Shown in pieces: positions 18,158 to 26,054 of a stretch of DNA of 64,000 nucleotides. This DNA comes from Dissulfurimicrobium hydrothermale (lineage in GTDB: Bacteria > Desulfobacterota > Dissulfuribacteria > Dissulfuribacterales > Sh68). The stretch is taken from the NCBI RefSeq assembly GCF_022026155.1, contig NZ_CP085041.1:280306-344305 (forward strand). The letters are read 5' to 3'. Numbering within the stretch: position 1 is the stretch's first letter; every line of letters starts with the position of its first letter. The position numbers were made by a program, and so were the translations under genes. The notes beneath the pieces are model-generated. The model made no database searches and was not told the origin of the DNA. It worked only from the letters and a program-made list of their open reading frames with translations.

Positions 18158-18189
18158 CCCTTCTTTCAGGTTTCTTCCTGAAAGAAGGG
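18158..18189 (-). promoter_or_regulatory. Stem-loop covering the ftsH ribosome-binding site
   Basis: In the mRNA, CCCTTCTTTCAGG pairs perfectly with CCTGAAAGAAGGG (13 bp) around a 6-nt loop. The 3' arm contains the purine-rich GAAGGG that would act as Shine-Dalgarno, 10 nt before the ftsH ATG. No T-run follows, so it is not a standard terminator. It could be a translational switch, RNA thermometer or processing site between the isomerase gene and ftsH. Confidence 0.65.
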
Positions 18190-18217
18190 GTGCGTTTCCG
18201 GATAATTTCTTAACTAA

Positions 18218-19177
18218 CTATTTGGATTTGGTTGGGTGCGGCACCGCCTGTGTCTGTGCAGGTGATTCCACCTGGAGCGCCGAGATGGCGTCTTTGTGTA
18301 TCTTGACCGGATATTTGGTCTTTATCTGGTCAATGAGTTTCTCAAGCTCATTCTGTTGCTTTTCCATCTTGACCATCTGTTTAACCTGAGACATTACATC
18401 TTTTAGTGGTTTGGTTTCAGCGGGTTTTTTCTCTTCCACCTTTATGATGTGGTATCCAAACTGCGTCTTCACCGGTGCGCTTATTTCGCCTACCTTGAGG
18501 GCAAAGGCGGCCTTTTCAAATTCCGGCACCATGCGACCCTTTGGAAATAGGCCTAGCTCTCCACCCTTATCTTTTGTGCCAGGGTCTTCCGAGTATTGTT
18601 TTGCAAGCTGCGCGAAGTCAGCGCCCTTTTCAAGCTTTTTCTTTATATCCTTTGCCTTTGCCTCGGCTTCTTTCCATGCCTTTTCACTATTGCCCTGAGG
18701 TCTTATGAGGATGTGTCTGGCCTTGATCATCTCCGGTTGGCTAAATTCGGCCTTGTTTTTTTCATAGAACTCCTTTGCCTCCTGATCGCTTACAGGTATA
18801 TCCTTGTCGATCTCCTTGCGGATGATCTCTTGGGCCAGAAGGGAGTTCTTAAGGTCCTCAATCCTCGATTTCACCTCTGGATCCTGATCCAGCTTCATGT
18901 CCCGCGCCTTCATAGCCAGGAGCGTGATTTGCGTCCATCTCTCCACAAGCTGTTCTTTTGCCTGCGGATTCTGTGCCACCATCATCTGCAACTGGGGTGG
19001 GAGGGATTTTATTTGTTCTTCAAACGTCTTTGCATCGAGTTTGTAAGGCCCGACCTCGGCTAGTATGGCATTTTTGTCCGCCGCGCTTGCATATTGCACC
19101 GCGGAAACGATCGCCACCAACATGAAAAAAAAGAGATACAGCAATGATTTTGTTCTAAAAGACATGTCTTTTCCCAT
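18218..19177 (-). CDS. Parvulin-type peptidyl-prolyl isomerase, SurA/PpiC family
   Basis: A periplasmic folding helper of 319 residues. The signal sequence (LLYLFFFMLVAIVSAVQYASA) is followed by a SurA-like N-terminal chaperone part, then a rotamase domain with IKARHILIRPQGNSEKAW, FAQLAKQYSEDPGTKDKGG and VGEISAPVKTQFGYHIIKVE. The C-terminus is Lys/Gln-rich. AAGGAGC precedes the ATG. It is upstream of ftsH and degQ in the same direction, which suggests an envelope quality-control operon. Confidence 0.9.
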   Translation of the reverse strand: MGKDMSFRTKSLLYLFFFMLVAIVSAVQYASAADKNAILAEVGPYKLDAKTFEEQIKSLPPQLQMMVAQNPQAKEQLVERWTQITLLAMKARDMKLDQDPEVKSRIEDLKNSLLAQEIIRKEIDKDIPVSDQEAKEFYEKNKAEFSQPEMIKARHILIRPQGNSEKAWKEAEAKAKDIKKKLEKGADFAQLAKQYSEDPGTKDKGGELGLFPKGRMVPEFEKAAFALKVGEISAPVKTQFGYHIIKVEEKKPAETKPLKDVMSQVKQMVKMEKQQNELEKLIDQIKTKYPVKIHKDAISALQVESPAQTQAVPHPTKSK

Positions 19178-19238
19178 TTGTTGCTCCTTAGGTTTTTTAT
19201 TTAATTTTGAACAGCCTATCTTCTATTATCTTAATTTA

Positions 19239-20042
19239 TTATCTTATTGCCGAATGTGGTTTGTAGATGCCTGGCGCTACTGAGGCGAGCGGGGCAATAA
19301 TCGACCCGCGGCCTAAAAGCACTCCAGGGTTTGTTACGCTGTTGCAGCCTGCCTGGACGCTGTCTCCAAGTATGGCCCCAAGCTTGCGTCTCCCTGTATC
19401 AATTGGGCCATCCGCCGTCTTTACGATTACATTTCCTTTGGAAAAGGTAAGATTGGCGAGCTTGACGCCGGCCCCAAGGTTTACATCCATTCCAAGAATA
19501 CTGTCGCCTATGTAAGCGAAATGTCCCGCCTTGGCACCGTCCATCAGGATGGAGTGCTTGATCTCTGTTGTGTGGCCGATTATACAGCCCCTGCCTATAA
19601 AGCAATCACCCCTTATATACGCCCCCTGCCTGATCTCGACGCCGTCATCTATAACCGTCGGCCCTTTGATCATTACCCCAGGCTCTATGACGACGCCGCT
19701 TCCTAGCTGGACCTGATCGTTTGAAAATATTGCGCCGGCGCATATGAGAGAGGCCTTGGGCACCCTTTCGCCCTCGATCCAGACCTCGATCCTTCCAGCG
19801 GTCTCATCGTTGCAGACGATCTCAAACCCTTCTGTCAGGAAGCCCTCTGGAAGCAGGATTACATGAGACGCAAGTGGAAGGCCGGGCTGAAATATATCAC
19901 CTATATCCGGTAGGTTCGGTCTTATAATCCTCCTTATATGTCCTTTCAATAGGTCAAGCGCCTTCCACAGCGGTCCGCCATCAAAGAGATCTTTTATTTT
20001 ATCCGGGATGTTCGAGAAAAAAGCGTCAATTTCAAACAGCAT
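19239..20042 (-). CDS. Left-handed beta-helix (hexapeptide) protein, GlmU-C-like
   Basis: A protein of about 267 residues. The second half carries hexapeptide repeats (GVVIEPGVMIKGPTVIDDGV, IRQGAYIRGDCFIGRGCIIG), typical of sugar-phosphate acetyl- or nucleotidyltransferases. The N-terminal part lacks a recognisable nucleotidyltransferase GxG motif, so the protein resembles a GlmU C-terminal-like acyltransferase or a related non-catalytic protein. The ATG at 20042 is preferred over the upstream TTG. The substrate is unknown. Confidence 0.7.
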   Translation of the reverse strand: MLFEIDAFFSNIPDKIKDLFDGGPLWKALDLLKGHIRRIIRPNLPDIGDIFQPGLPLASHVILLPEGFLTEGFEIVCNDETAGRIEVWIEGERVPKASLICAGAIFSNDQVQLGSGVVIEPGVMIKGPTVIDDGVEIRQGAYIRGDCFIGRGCIIGHTTEIKHSILMDGAKAGHFAYIGDSILGMDVNLGAGVKLANLTFSKGNVIVKTADGPIDTGRRKLGAILGDSVQAGCNSVTNPGVLLGRGSIIAPLASVAPGIYKPHSAIR

Positions 20043-20243
20043 ATCTTTCAACAACCTTTGGAATTAAAAATTACCACGAAGATCAGAATCTGTCTCGAGC
20101 CTTCCACAGCCTTTTGATGATAGATTAAATGATATTAAAATAAGCTAAACCTTAAGTGACCATTGGTCAATAATAGATTATATTAATTTATTGTAAGATA
20201 AAAAAGAAGAACGGCTTGCCGTTTTACCATTTGAAGGTTTTTT
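20043..20243. other. Divergent promoter region
   Basis: About 200 bp of AT-rich DNA between divergent genes. A short perfect palindrome, AACGGCTTGCCGTT, lies about 25 bp before the diguanylate cyclase start. It could be an operator or a weak hairpin. Confidence 0.4.
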
Positions 20244-20966
20244 ATGATGCGTTGCCCTGCAGGGAAGGATGATTGTTTGATACTCGAAGAGTTTATAAAT
20301 CTCAAAAACGAGTGTCTGCGTCTCAGGTCCCTATCCGAGACCGACGGCCTCACCGGGCTTTATAATTACAATTATCTCATAAAAACCCTGGATATCGAGA
20401 TGGAGCGCACGCTTCGTACCGGGCTCCCGACCGCGCTCATCATGATCGATCTCGATCATTTTAAGAAGATAAACGACGTTTACGGCCATGAAGCCGGCAA
20501 TGCGGCGCTCAGAGCGGCTGCGGGCATCTGGAGAAAAAACGTGAGACGAATGGACGTAGTCTGCCGCTATGGCGGGGAGGAGTTCACGATCGTTCTTCCT
20601 GGCACCAGGCTCAATCTGGCGGTAAAGAGCGCCCAGCGCCTTAGGCAGGCACTTGCCGTCTCGCCTGTTGATGTAAACGGTTCTATAATATCCCTTACTG
20701 CAAGTTTCGGTGTAGAGGTCTTTGGGCATGCGAATGAATTCAGTTCGCCTGAGGCCTTTATAAAATCGGCCGACGAGATGCTTCTTGCGGCAAAGAGGGA
20801 GGGAAGAGACCGAGTATGCTTCAGAGAGATGCGGAAGGTTATGAATGAGACCGCCCTTGGTGTCGATGAGAAGAAGGCGCTCATGCGTTGCAACAAGCAT
20901 GACAACGGTCGGTTAGATCAGTCGCCAGATGGGGTGTGCAGGGGCATGGCCCCGCCGGGTTTGTGA
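20244..20966 (+). CDS. Diguanylate cyclase (GGDEF domain)
   Basis: Makes cyclic di-GMP from two GTP. The 240-residue protein is nearly all GGDEF domain: LSETDGLTGLYNYNYL at about residue 30, DLDHFKKINDVYGHEAGN, and the active loop RYGGEEFTIVLPG (GGEEF form, active type). No membrane or known sensor domain is present; the N-terminal 25 residues are too short for one. The C-terminal 40 residues are basic and unmatched. No RxxD inhibitory site is evident before the active loop. Confidence 0.92.
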   Translation: MMRCPAGKDDCLILEEFINLKNECLRLRSLSETDGLTGLYNYNYLIKTLDIEMERTLRTGLPTALIMIDLDHFKKINDVYGHEAGNAALRAAAGIWRKNVRRMDVVCRYGGEEFTIVLPGTRLNLAVKSAQRLRQALAVSPVDVNGSIISLTASFGVEVFGHANEFSSPEAFIKSADEMLLAAKREGRDRVCFREMRKVMNETALGVDEKKALMRCNKHDNGRLDQSPDGVCRGMAPPGL

Positions 20967-21101
20967 CATGGCAGGCGCCAGCCTTTCCCACATGGTGATC
21001 TACACATCAAGACCGGCATGGGCTTGGCATGGGGGGCCGTAGCAATGCAGGGCCCTTGCTATTAATTGCAATAAATTCAAATTTTGATGGGGAAAACAAT
21101 T

Positions 21102-21899
21102 ATGAACGAAGAGATCGGCCTTAGAGAAACCACCCTGCCAGTGATTATCTCCATAAGCAGCGGAAAAGGTGGGGTGGGCAAGACAAGTCTTGCCGTAAAC
21201 GCCTCCTTCGCCCTGGCGGCAGCAGGGAAAAGGTGCCTGCTGGTTGATGGGGACTTGGGACTTGCCAATATCGATGTGCTGCTGGGCTTGACGGTCCGCG
21301 TTACTGTCAGGGATGTGATGGCCGGGCTTGCAGACCCGCTGAGCGTCATTGTCTATCCAAGGCCAGACCTCGGCGTTCTACCTGCAAGCTCAGGGGTGCC
21401 CGATATGGTAAATCTCGGGCCTGAGGAGCAAAGGCAAATAGGCGATGTGTTGAATGAGCTGATGCACGGTTTTGATTGTGTGATCATAGATACGGCGGCA
21501 GGTATCGGCCCATCGGTGCTCTGGTTTAATGCCTTTTCAAAAAAAAATATGGTGATCTTTACCCCGGATCCCACCTCATTTACAGACGCCTATGCACTTA
21601 TCAAGGTCTTGCACCGCGAATACGGCATGCAGGATTTTTATCTCATTTCCAATTTTGTAAAGGACGAGGGCGAAGGACTTCAGATATACGAGGGGTTTTC
21701 TAAGGTGATAAAGAGGTTTTTGGGGGTAAATACCCATTATGTAGGCCATGTCCCGAGGGATAGTCTTGTTGCAAAGGCTGTGAAGGAGCAGAGGCCGTTT
21801 TATGAGACCGCGCCCGACTCGAAGGCTGCCAAGGCCATAAGAGCCATAGCCTCTGTCCTTGCCTCATGGACGGCCGGGACGGAAAAGGGGGCCGGATGA
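21102..21899 (+). CDS. MinD/ParA-family ATPase, FlhG/FleN-like
   Basis: The deviant Walker A motif SSGKGGVGKTSLAVN, VDGDLGLANIDVLLGL and the Walker B-like VIIDTAAGIG are those of FlhG/FleN or MinD-type ATPases. The protein is about 265 residues. The ATG at 21102 has GGGGA 8 bp upstream; earlier in-frame TTG/ATG codons at 21084-21089 are alternatives. No flagellar genes are nearby, so the cargo is unclear. Its stop overlaps the next gene's start (ATGA), so the two are translationally coupled. Confidence 0.85.
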   Translation: MNEEIGLRETTLPVIISISSGKGGVGKTSLAVNASFALAAAGKRCLLVDGDLGLANIDVLLGLTVRVTVRDVMAGLADPLSVIVYPRPDLGVLPASSGVPDMVNLGPEEQRQIGDVLNELMHGFDCVIIDTAAGIGPSVLWFNAFSKKNMVIFTPDPTSFTDAYALIKVLHREYGMQDFYLISNFVKDEGEGLQIYEGFSKVIKRFLGVNTHYVGHVPRDSLVAKAVKEQRPFYETAPDSKAAKAIRAIASVLASWTAGTEKGAG

Positions 21900-23215
21900 C
21901 TAATTACCTCAGGTCGCAGTGGAGATCGAAACGGACGATCTTTCTTGCAGATTTTCACGTCCATTCCCGTTATAGCAGGGCCACAAGCAAGGACATGGGG
22001 CCGGTCGCCATGAATAGGGCCGCAAAGGAAAAGGGCTTGGCCCTTGTGGGGACGGGGGATTTTACGCACCCCGGCTATCTTGCCGAACTTAAAGAACAGC
22101 TTATCGAGGGGACACCAGGTATCTATGTGCTAAAAGATGATCCAGAGGGGACACGCTTCATCCTGACCTCTGAGGTCTCGAATATATTTACACAAGGTGG
22201 AAAGAGTCGCCGGGTACACACTGTGATATTTGCACCAGGTTTTGAGGTGGCGGAAGATATCCAGAGGCGCTTTTCGTTCCTTGGCAATATCGCCTCTGAC
22301 GGAAGGCCTATATTCGGTTTTTCTGCAAAGGACCTGGTCAGGATAGTCAAAGATGCCTCACCGGACTGCCTGGTCCTCCCGGCCCATGTCTGGACGCCGT
22401 GGTTTTCTGTATTTGGGGCAAAGTCAGGCTTTGATTCGATAGAGGAGTGTTTTGAAGAACAGAGCTGCCATATCCATTGCCTGGAGACGGGCCTTTCCTC
22501 AGATCCACCTATGAACTGGCGGCTGTCGGCCTTGGATGGATATGCGCTGCTTTCAAACTCAGATGCCCATTCGCCATCAAGGCTCGGTCGCGAGTCCAAC
22601 GTATTTTCCTGCCCGCTTACCTATAAAGATATTATGTTAGCAATAAAAGACCCGAGGTCCGGGCTTGAGGGCACCATCGAATTTTTTCCTGAGGAAGGCA
22701 AATACCACCTGGACGGCCACAGGACCTGCAGGGTTCGGTTCAGTCCTGATGAAAGTCGGGCCGCGAGCGGCATCTGCCCTGTCTGCGGCGGCCCGCTGAC
22801 CCTTGGCGTCCTTTACAGGGTCGAATCCCTGGCGAACAGGCCGGAGGGTTTTGTCCCTGATTCAGCTAGGCCGTGCGTGCATCTAATCCCCCTAGAGGAG
22901 ATCATAGCGGATGCCTTTGGGGTAAAAAGCGTAACCGGTTTTGTGCGAAAAGAATATAGGCGTCTCATACAGATCGGTGGGACAGAAATGGATATACTTT
23001 TATGGAAGGAGGTGGAAGAGCTCAAATCTTTTGTCCCTGAGCGGATACTTAAGGGGATAATGAAGATGAGAAGGGGTGATGTGCATATAACTCCTGGTTA
23101 TGACGGCGTCTATGGCAGGATCAGTCTCTCTTTGGACGATGACGATGATGATGCTATTGATCAGGGCGGGCCGTCGATCAATGAGCGGCGTTGCATACAA
23201 AAAGACCTCTTTTGA
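21896..23215 (+). CDS. Endonuclease Q-like PHP-domain protein
   Basis: A 439-residue protein with a PHP metal-binding domain (FLADFHVHSRYSRATSKDM; VGTGDFTHPGYL; LPAHVWTPWFS; SNSDAHSP) and a zinc finger (CRVRFSPDES, then CPVCGGPLTLGV). The family includes endonuclease Q, which cuts DNA 5' of deaminated bases, known mainly from archaea and some bacteria; relatives are often misnamed UvrD helicase. The ATG overlaps the stop of the MinD-like gene. The last 20 residues have an acidic run (DDDDDDA). Confidence 0.82.
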   Translation: MTNYLRSQWRSKRTIFLADFHVHSRYSRATSKDMGPVAMNRAAKEKGLALVGTGDFTHPGYLAELKEQLIEGTPGIYVLKDDPEGTRFILTSEVSNIFTQGGKSRRVHTVIFAPGFEVAEDIQRRFSFLGNIASDGRPIFGFSAKDLVRIVKDASPDCLVLPAHVWTPWFSVFGAKSGFDSIEECFEEQSCHIHCLETGLSSDPPMNWRLSALDGYALLSNSDAHSPSRLGRESNVFSCPLTYKDIMLAIKDPRSGLEGTIEFFPEEGKYHLDGHRTCRVRFSPDESRAASGICPVCGGPLTLGVLYRVESLANRPEGFVPDSARPCVHLIPLEEIIADAFGVKSVTGFVRKEYRRLIQIGGTEMDILLWKEVEELKSFVPERILKGIMKMRRGDVHITPGYDGVYGRISLSLDDDDDDAIDQGGPSINERRCIQKDLF

Positions 23216-23299
23216 CCCGAGGATGCCCGTTGACCGTATTCTTACATTGAATACGTTGGTTCAGCCGTATCATTCGATGCAAAACAAAAAGCCTGTTTT

Positions 23300-23484
23300 T
23301 TACACATGGATATACCCTGCTGGGCATGACTCAATGGCCTCATCAATACTTCCGGTCCTCCCTCGGCGATTATGACAAAAGCCTTTTCTGCCCCATCATC
23401 GAAGCCAAACACATCGGGGCAAGGTTCAACACAACTTTGGCAACCAAGACATTCTTCCGTATCAATGTAAATCTTTTTGCTCAC
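23300..23484 (-). pseudogene. Ferredoxin, single 4Fe-4S, frameshifted
   Basis: The first 45 codons encode a normal single-cluster ferredoxin start (YIDTEECLGCQSCVEPCPDV). After AEGGPE near 23350 the frame slips. Reading on in another frame gives SIDEAIESCPAGYIHV and a stop at 23300, exactly the expected end with the fourth cysteine. The uninterrupted frame instead runs to 23242 with a meaningless tail. A one-base loss (or two-base gain) therefore broke the gene, or there is a sequence error. It lies beside hemerythrin and flavodiiron genes, for which it could serve as electron donor. Confidence 0.8.
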
Positions 23485-23532
23485 ATTCTCTTCCTCCGCT
23501 CTTAAATCAATCCTAGATGCAAGCGTGGGTTA

Positions 23533-24138
23533 TTATTCCCCACTGTTCCACGTTGCATGTTTCCCATTGCCGTCTACCCCCCCCCAGCCCAAGTACTCAT
23601 GGTCCAATTCATGCAAAAATTCATGAAACTCTTCGTGTTTTCCCGCTCCGATGCGTTCATTTTCAAGTCGTTCGAATGCCTTGACGAGCTCACTGTCTTT
23701 GGCTGTATCCAATCTCGCGTCCGCCATTACAAAAAGGACGGTGTTTTCCTTTTCTATATGTTGTGTCAGCAGTTCTACATAGGCGTCGATACGGCTCTTG
23801 ATGCTGTCTGCGGCGGATTTGTCCCCCGAATTATAGCTTTTTACGGCGTCGCGGAGTTCCGAAACGATCCTGCGGCCTTGGTCATGCTCAGCAAGCATGG
23901 CACCTATCGGACCGCCCTCCCTTGGAATGCCGCTTGCTTCCAAGGCCGGAAAGAGAAATTCTTCTTCTTTCCCATGGTGGCATTTATCCACAAAGATCGA
24001 GAGAAACTCCATGATGCCACCAAGGTGTTGGGCATTGATCCGTTCACCGCGGCCAAGTTTCCTTGATACAGCTTGTAGCACCTGCAGCATGAGCCGTATT
24101 CCTTCGTGTTCCTTCTTAAGGTCATTTATAGCGTCCAT
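23533..24138 (-). CDS. Hemerythrin-like HHE domain protein
   Basis: A four-helix-bundle di-iron protein of 201 residues. Likely iron ligands are seen in LKKEHEGI, KCHHGKEEEFLFPAL, LAEHDQGRR and TQHIEKENTVLF. The family binds oxygen or senses and handles O2, NO or iron. The C-terminal end includes a nine-C run in the DNA (23577-23585), a place where length errors are common. It is next to the ferredoxin and flavodiiron protein genes. Confidence 0.9.
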   Translation of the reverse strand: MDAINDLKKEHEGIRLMLQVLQAVSRKLGRGERINAQHLGGIMEFLSIFVDKCHHGKEEEFLFPALEASGIPREGGPIGAMLAEHDQGRRIVSELRDAVKSYNSGDKSAADSIKSRIDAYVELLTQHIEKENTVLFVMADARLDTAKDSELVKAFERLENERIGAGKHEEFHEFLHELDHEYLGWGGVDGNGKHATWNSGE

Positions 24139-24244
24139 ACGTATCTCCTTTCGTTTAGGGATTCAACCACCCTTCGACCCCGCCTTTTTATGCGCGAGTG
24201 ACATTATCTCGTGCAGAAAAAGGCCAACACCGATCCGGTTGCCG

Positions 24245-24471
24245 CTAATTCCAGTATTGAATTATATCTGGCTTATCATCCAACTCGGAAAGATACCGAA
24301 GATTTAATTTCCGGAGAGCTGCACTCGGTGCCGCATCTTTCATCCAGTAATCCGCGTGCAGTCGCTCCTTGCTCATACCCCGAGGCCATACTCGGTCCAC
24401 CAGGATCCGTATCCCGTCTTCCTCCTCCACCGGTCATAGACGCGTTTGATTCGAACAACCAGCTGCGCCAC
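24245..24471 (-). pseudogene. DUF488 family relic
   Basis: GTG-led codons read VRIKRVYD, the start of a DUF488 protein, then the frame breaks near 24445. One base later the frame resumes EEEDGIRILVDRVWPRGMSK, again DUF488. The part after APSAALRK lacks about 14 residues before LRYLSELDDKP and the C-terminus is missing. Frameshift, internal deletion and truncation together make this a clear dead gene. Confidence 0.75.
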
Positions 24472-24551
24472 GAACTTCTCCGTTTCAGTACGTGGTATAA
24501 GTCATGAGGTCAGTTCGACGGGTAGTGAAAAACCGCATTCATGGATTTACC

Positions 24552-25712
24552 TTACACTAAACCGCGTTCTTTGTGCTTTTGGGCTATTGTATCGGCAAGA
24601 CGGGTGAGGGCGGTGTAGTCGGAGTCTTTAGGCAGTCCTTTACACAAAACGGGTTCGAGCACCTCCACCTTCAGGTTTGGGATCATCCCCGCCAGTATTT
24701 CAACCGTTTTTCCTCCCCATCCGTATGATCCTATAATAGAGACAAATTCCGCCTTCGGCCGCAGGGCGTTGGCGAGAAACGTGGCATAGAGCGCCAGGGG
24801 ATGGGGGCCGGCCAGGACCGTAGGAACTCCGATGACGATTGTCGCCGCATCCACAAGCACCATGGCCAGCTTTCCTATGTCAGCAACGGCCAAGTTGAAC
24901 AGTTCCACACGTACCCCGTTCTCCACCAGCCTGGACACCAGGTGATCGACCATCTTTCGAGTACTGCCGTGCATGGACACAAAAGAGAACGCAACCAAGT
25001 TGCGGGGAGGTGCCACTGTCCATTCTCGGTAGGCATCCATGATCCAGGATGGGTCATCGTAGATCTGGCCATGGCTTGGGGCGATCATCTGGATGTCGTA
25101 CCCTTCGAGTTTCTTGACATTTTTCTCGATCATACTCCGGAAGGGCATCATGATTTCGGCAAAGTATCGTTTGGCAGCCTCGTAAACACGCCCTCGGTCG
25201 GTCACGAAAAGATCAGTTGTTGCGATATGTGAACCGAAAAAATCACAGCTGAAAAGGATGCGATCTTCTTCCAGGTAGGTCACCATGGTTTCGGGCCAAT
25301 GCACCCAAGGAGTATGTATGAACCTGAGCGTCTTGCCTCCGAGGGATAACCTTTCGCCGTCTTCGACGGTGATAAAGGCATTTTCAGGGATATTCAAGAG
25401 GTCCATGAGCATTCCTTTGGCCTTGGGCGTCACAACAACCTTTGCTTCCGGGAACCGCTCAAGAACACGAGGAATAGTGCCCGAGTGGTCCTGCTCGGCG
25501 TGATGAGAGACAACAAGGTCGATCTTGTCCACATCCGTCAGTTGCGCCATCAGTTCATCAGCCATCGGCGGATCGACAGTGTCCAGCAAGGCGTTTTTTT
25601 CGCTCCCTTGAATCAGGTAGGCATTGTAGCTCGTGCCCTCTGGAAGCGGGATGAGAGAGTCAAAAAGGCGTCTGTCCCAGTCAACAGCGCCCAGCCAAAA
25701 CACCCCCCTCAC
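24552..25712 (-). CDS. Flavodiiron protein (FprA/A-type flavoprotein)
   Basis: Reduces O2 and/or NO. The 386-residue protein has a metallo-beta-lactamase-like di-iron domain (SHHAEQDHSG, TPWVHWPETM, CDFFGSH, APSHG) followed by a flavodoxin domain (SMHGSTRKM, then IGSYGWGGKTVE). It starts with GTG directly before GVFWLGAVDWDR, shorter at the N-terminus than relatives. Removing one G from a six-G run at the start would join it to an upstream ATG giving MLRRQIREGVFWLG, closer to the usual N-terminus. No rubredoxin domain is present; the neighbouring ferredoxin may donate electrons. Confidence 0.92.
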   Translation of the reverse strand: MRGVFWLGAVDWDRRLFDSLIPLPEGTSYNAYLIQGSEKNALLDTVDPPMADELMAQLTDVDKIDLVVSHHAEQDHSGTIPRVLERFPEAKVVVTPKAKGMLMDLLNIPENAFITVEDGERLSLGGKTLRFIHTPWVHWPETMVTYLEEDRILFSCDFFGSHIATTDLFVTDRGRVYEAAKRYFAEIMMPFRSMIEKNVKKLEGYDIQMIAPSHGQIYDDPSWIMDAYREWTVAPPRNLVAFSFVSMHGSTRKMVDHLVSRLVENGVRVELFNLAVADIGKLAMVLVDAATIVIGVPTVLAGPHPLALYATFLANALRPKAEFVSIIGSYGWGGKTVEILAGMIPNLKVEVLEPVLCKGLPKDSDYTALTRLADTIAQKHKERGLV

Positions 25713-25793
25713 GTATTTGCCTTCTCAACATGTTGAATTCTCCTTATCTGGTCAAGGTCTATGTCTCTTACGATAGATATTCACGACAAAATA

Positions 25794-26054
25794 TCAACGG
25801 CACACGCGCCGCGTCCAGGGGCCCGAAACCATGCAAGGCCCTGGCCTTGTAAAGCAGCAGAGCGGTGTAGACGGCGTCTCATTCTCGATACCTTCGGCCA
25901 ACCACACAACCTTCCGGGAGACGTTGACGCTCGCCGTCCCTGGCTCGCGCGCGCCCTTCGGGGCGGCCTGCGGCCGTCTAAATCGGCTCTCCTGCCGATT
26001 TGTGAGGATCATGCCCGGTGCGATCCTAATTCGTCTCCAGAAGCGAAAGCTCAT
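25794..26054 (-). pseudogene. DUF4236-like fragment interrupted by a repeat
   Basis: The first residues MSFRFWRRIRIAPG match the start of DUF4236 proteins. Right after them the frame runs into a REP-like repeat (25937-26003) and the rest is unlike the family. The start overlaps the stop of the brxA-like gene (ATGA). It is either a broken gene or chance coding across the repeat. Confidence 0.45.
25937..26003. repeat. REP-like repeat, copy A
   Basis: Similar over about 65 bp to 38581-38643, with both copies ending CTCCTGCCGATTTGT or GTCCTGCCGATTTGT. It is GC-rich with internal inverted arms (GCGCGCCC/GGGGCGGC type). It lies inside open frames and gives the peptide TNRQESRF on the minus strand. 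Confidence 0.65.
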
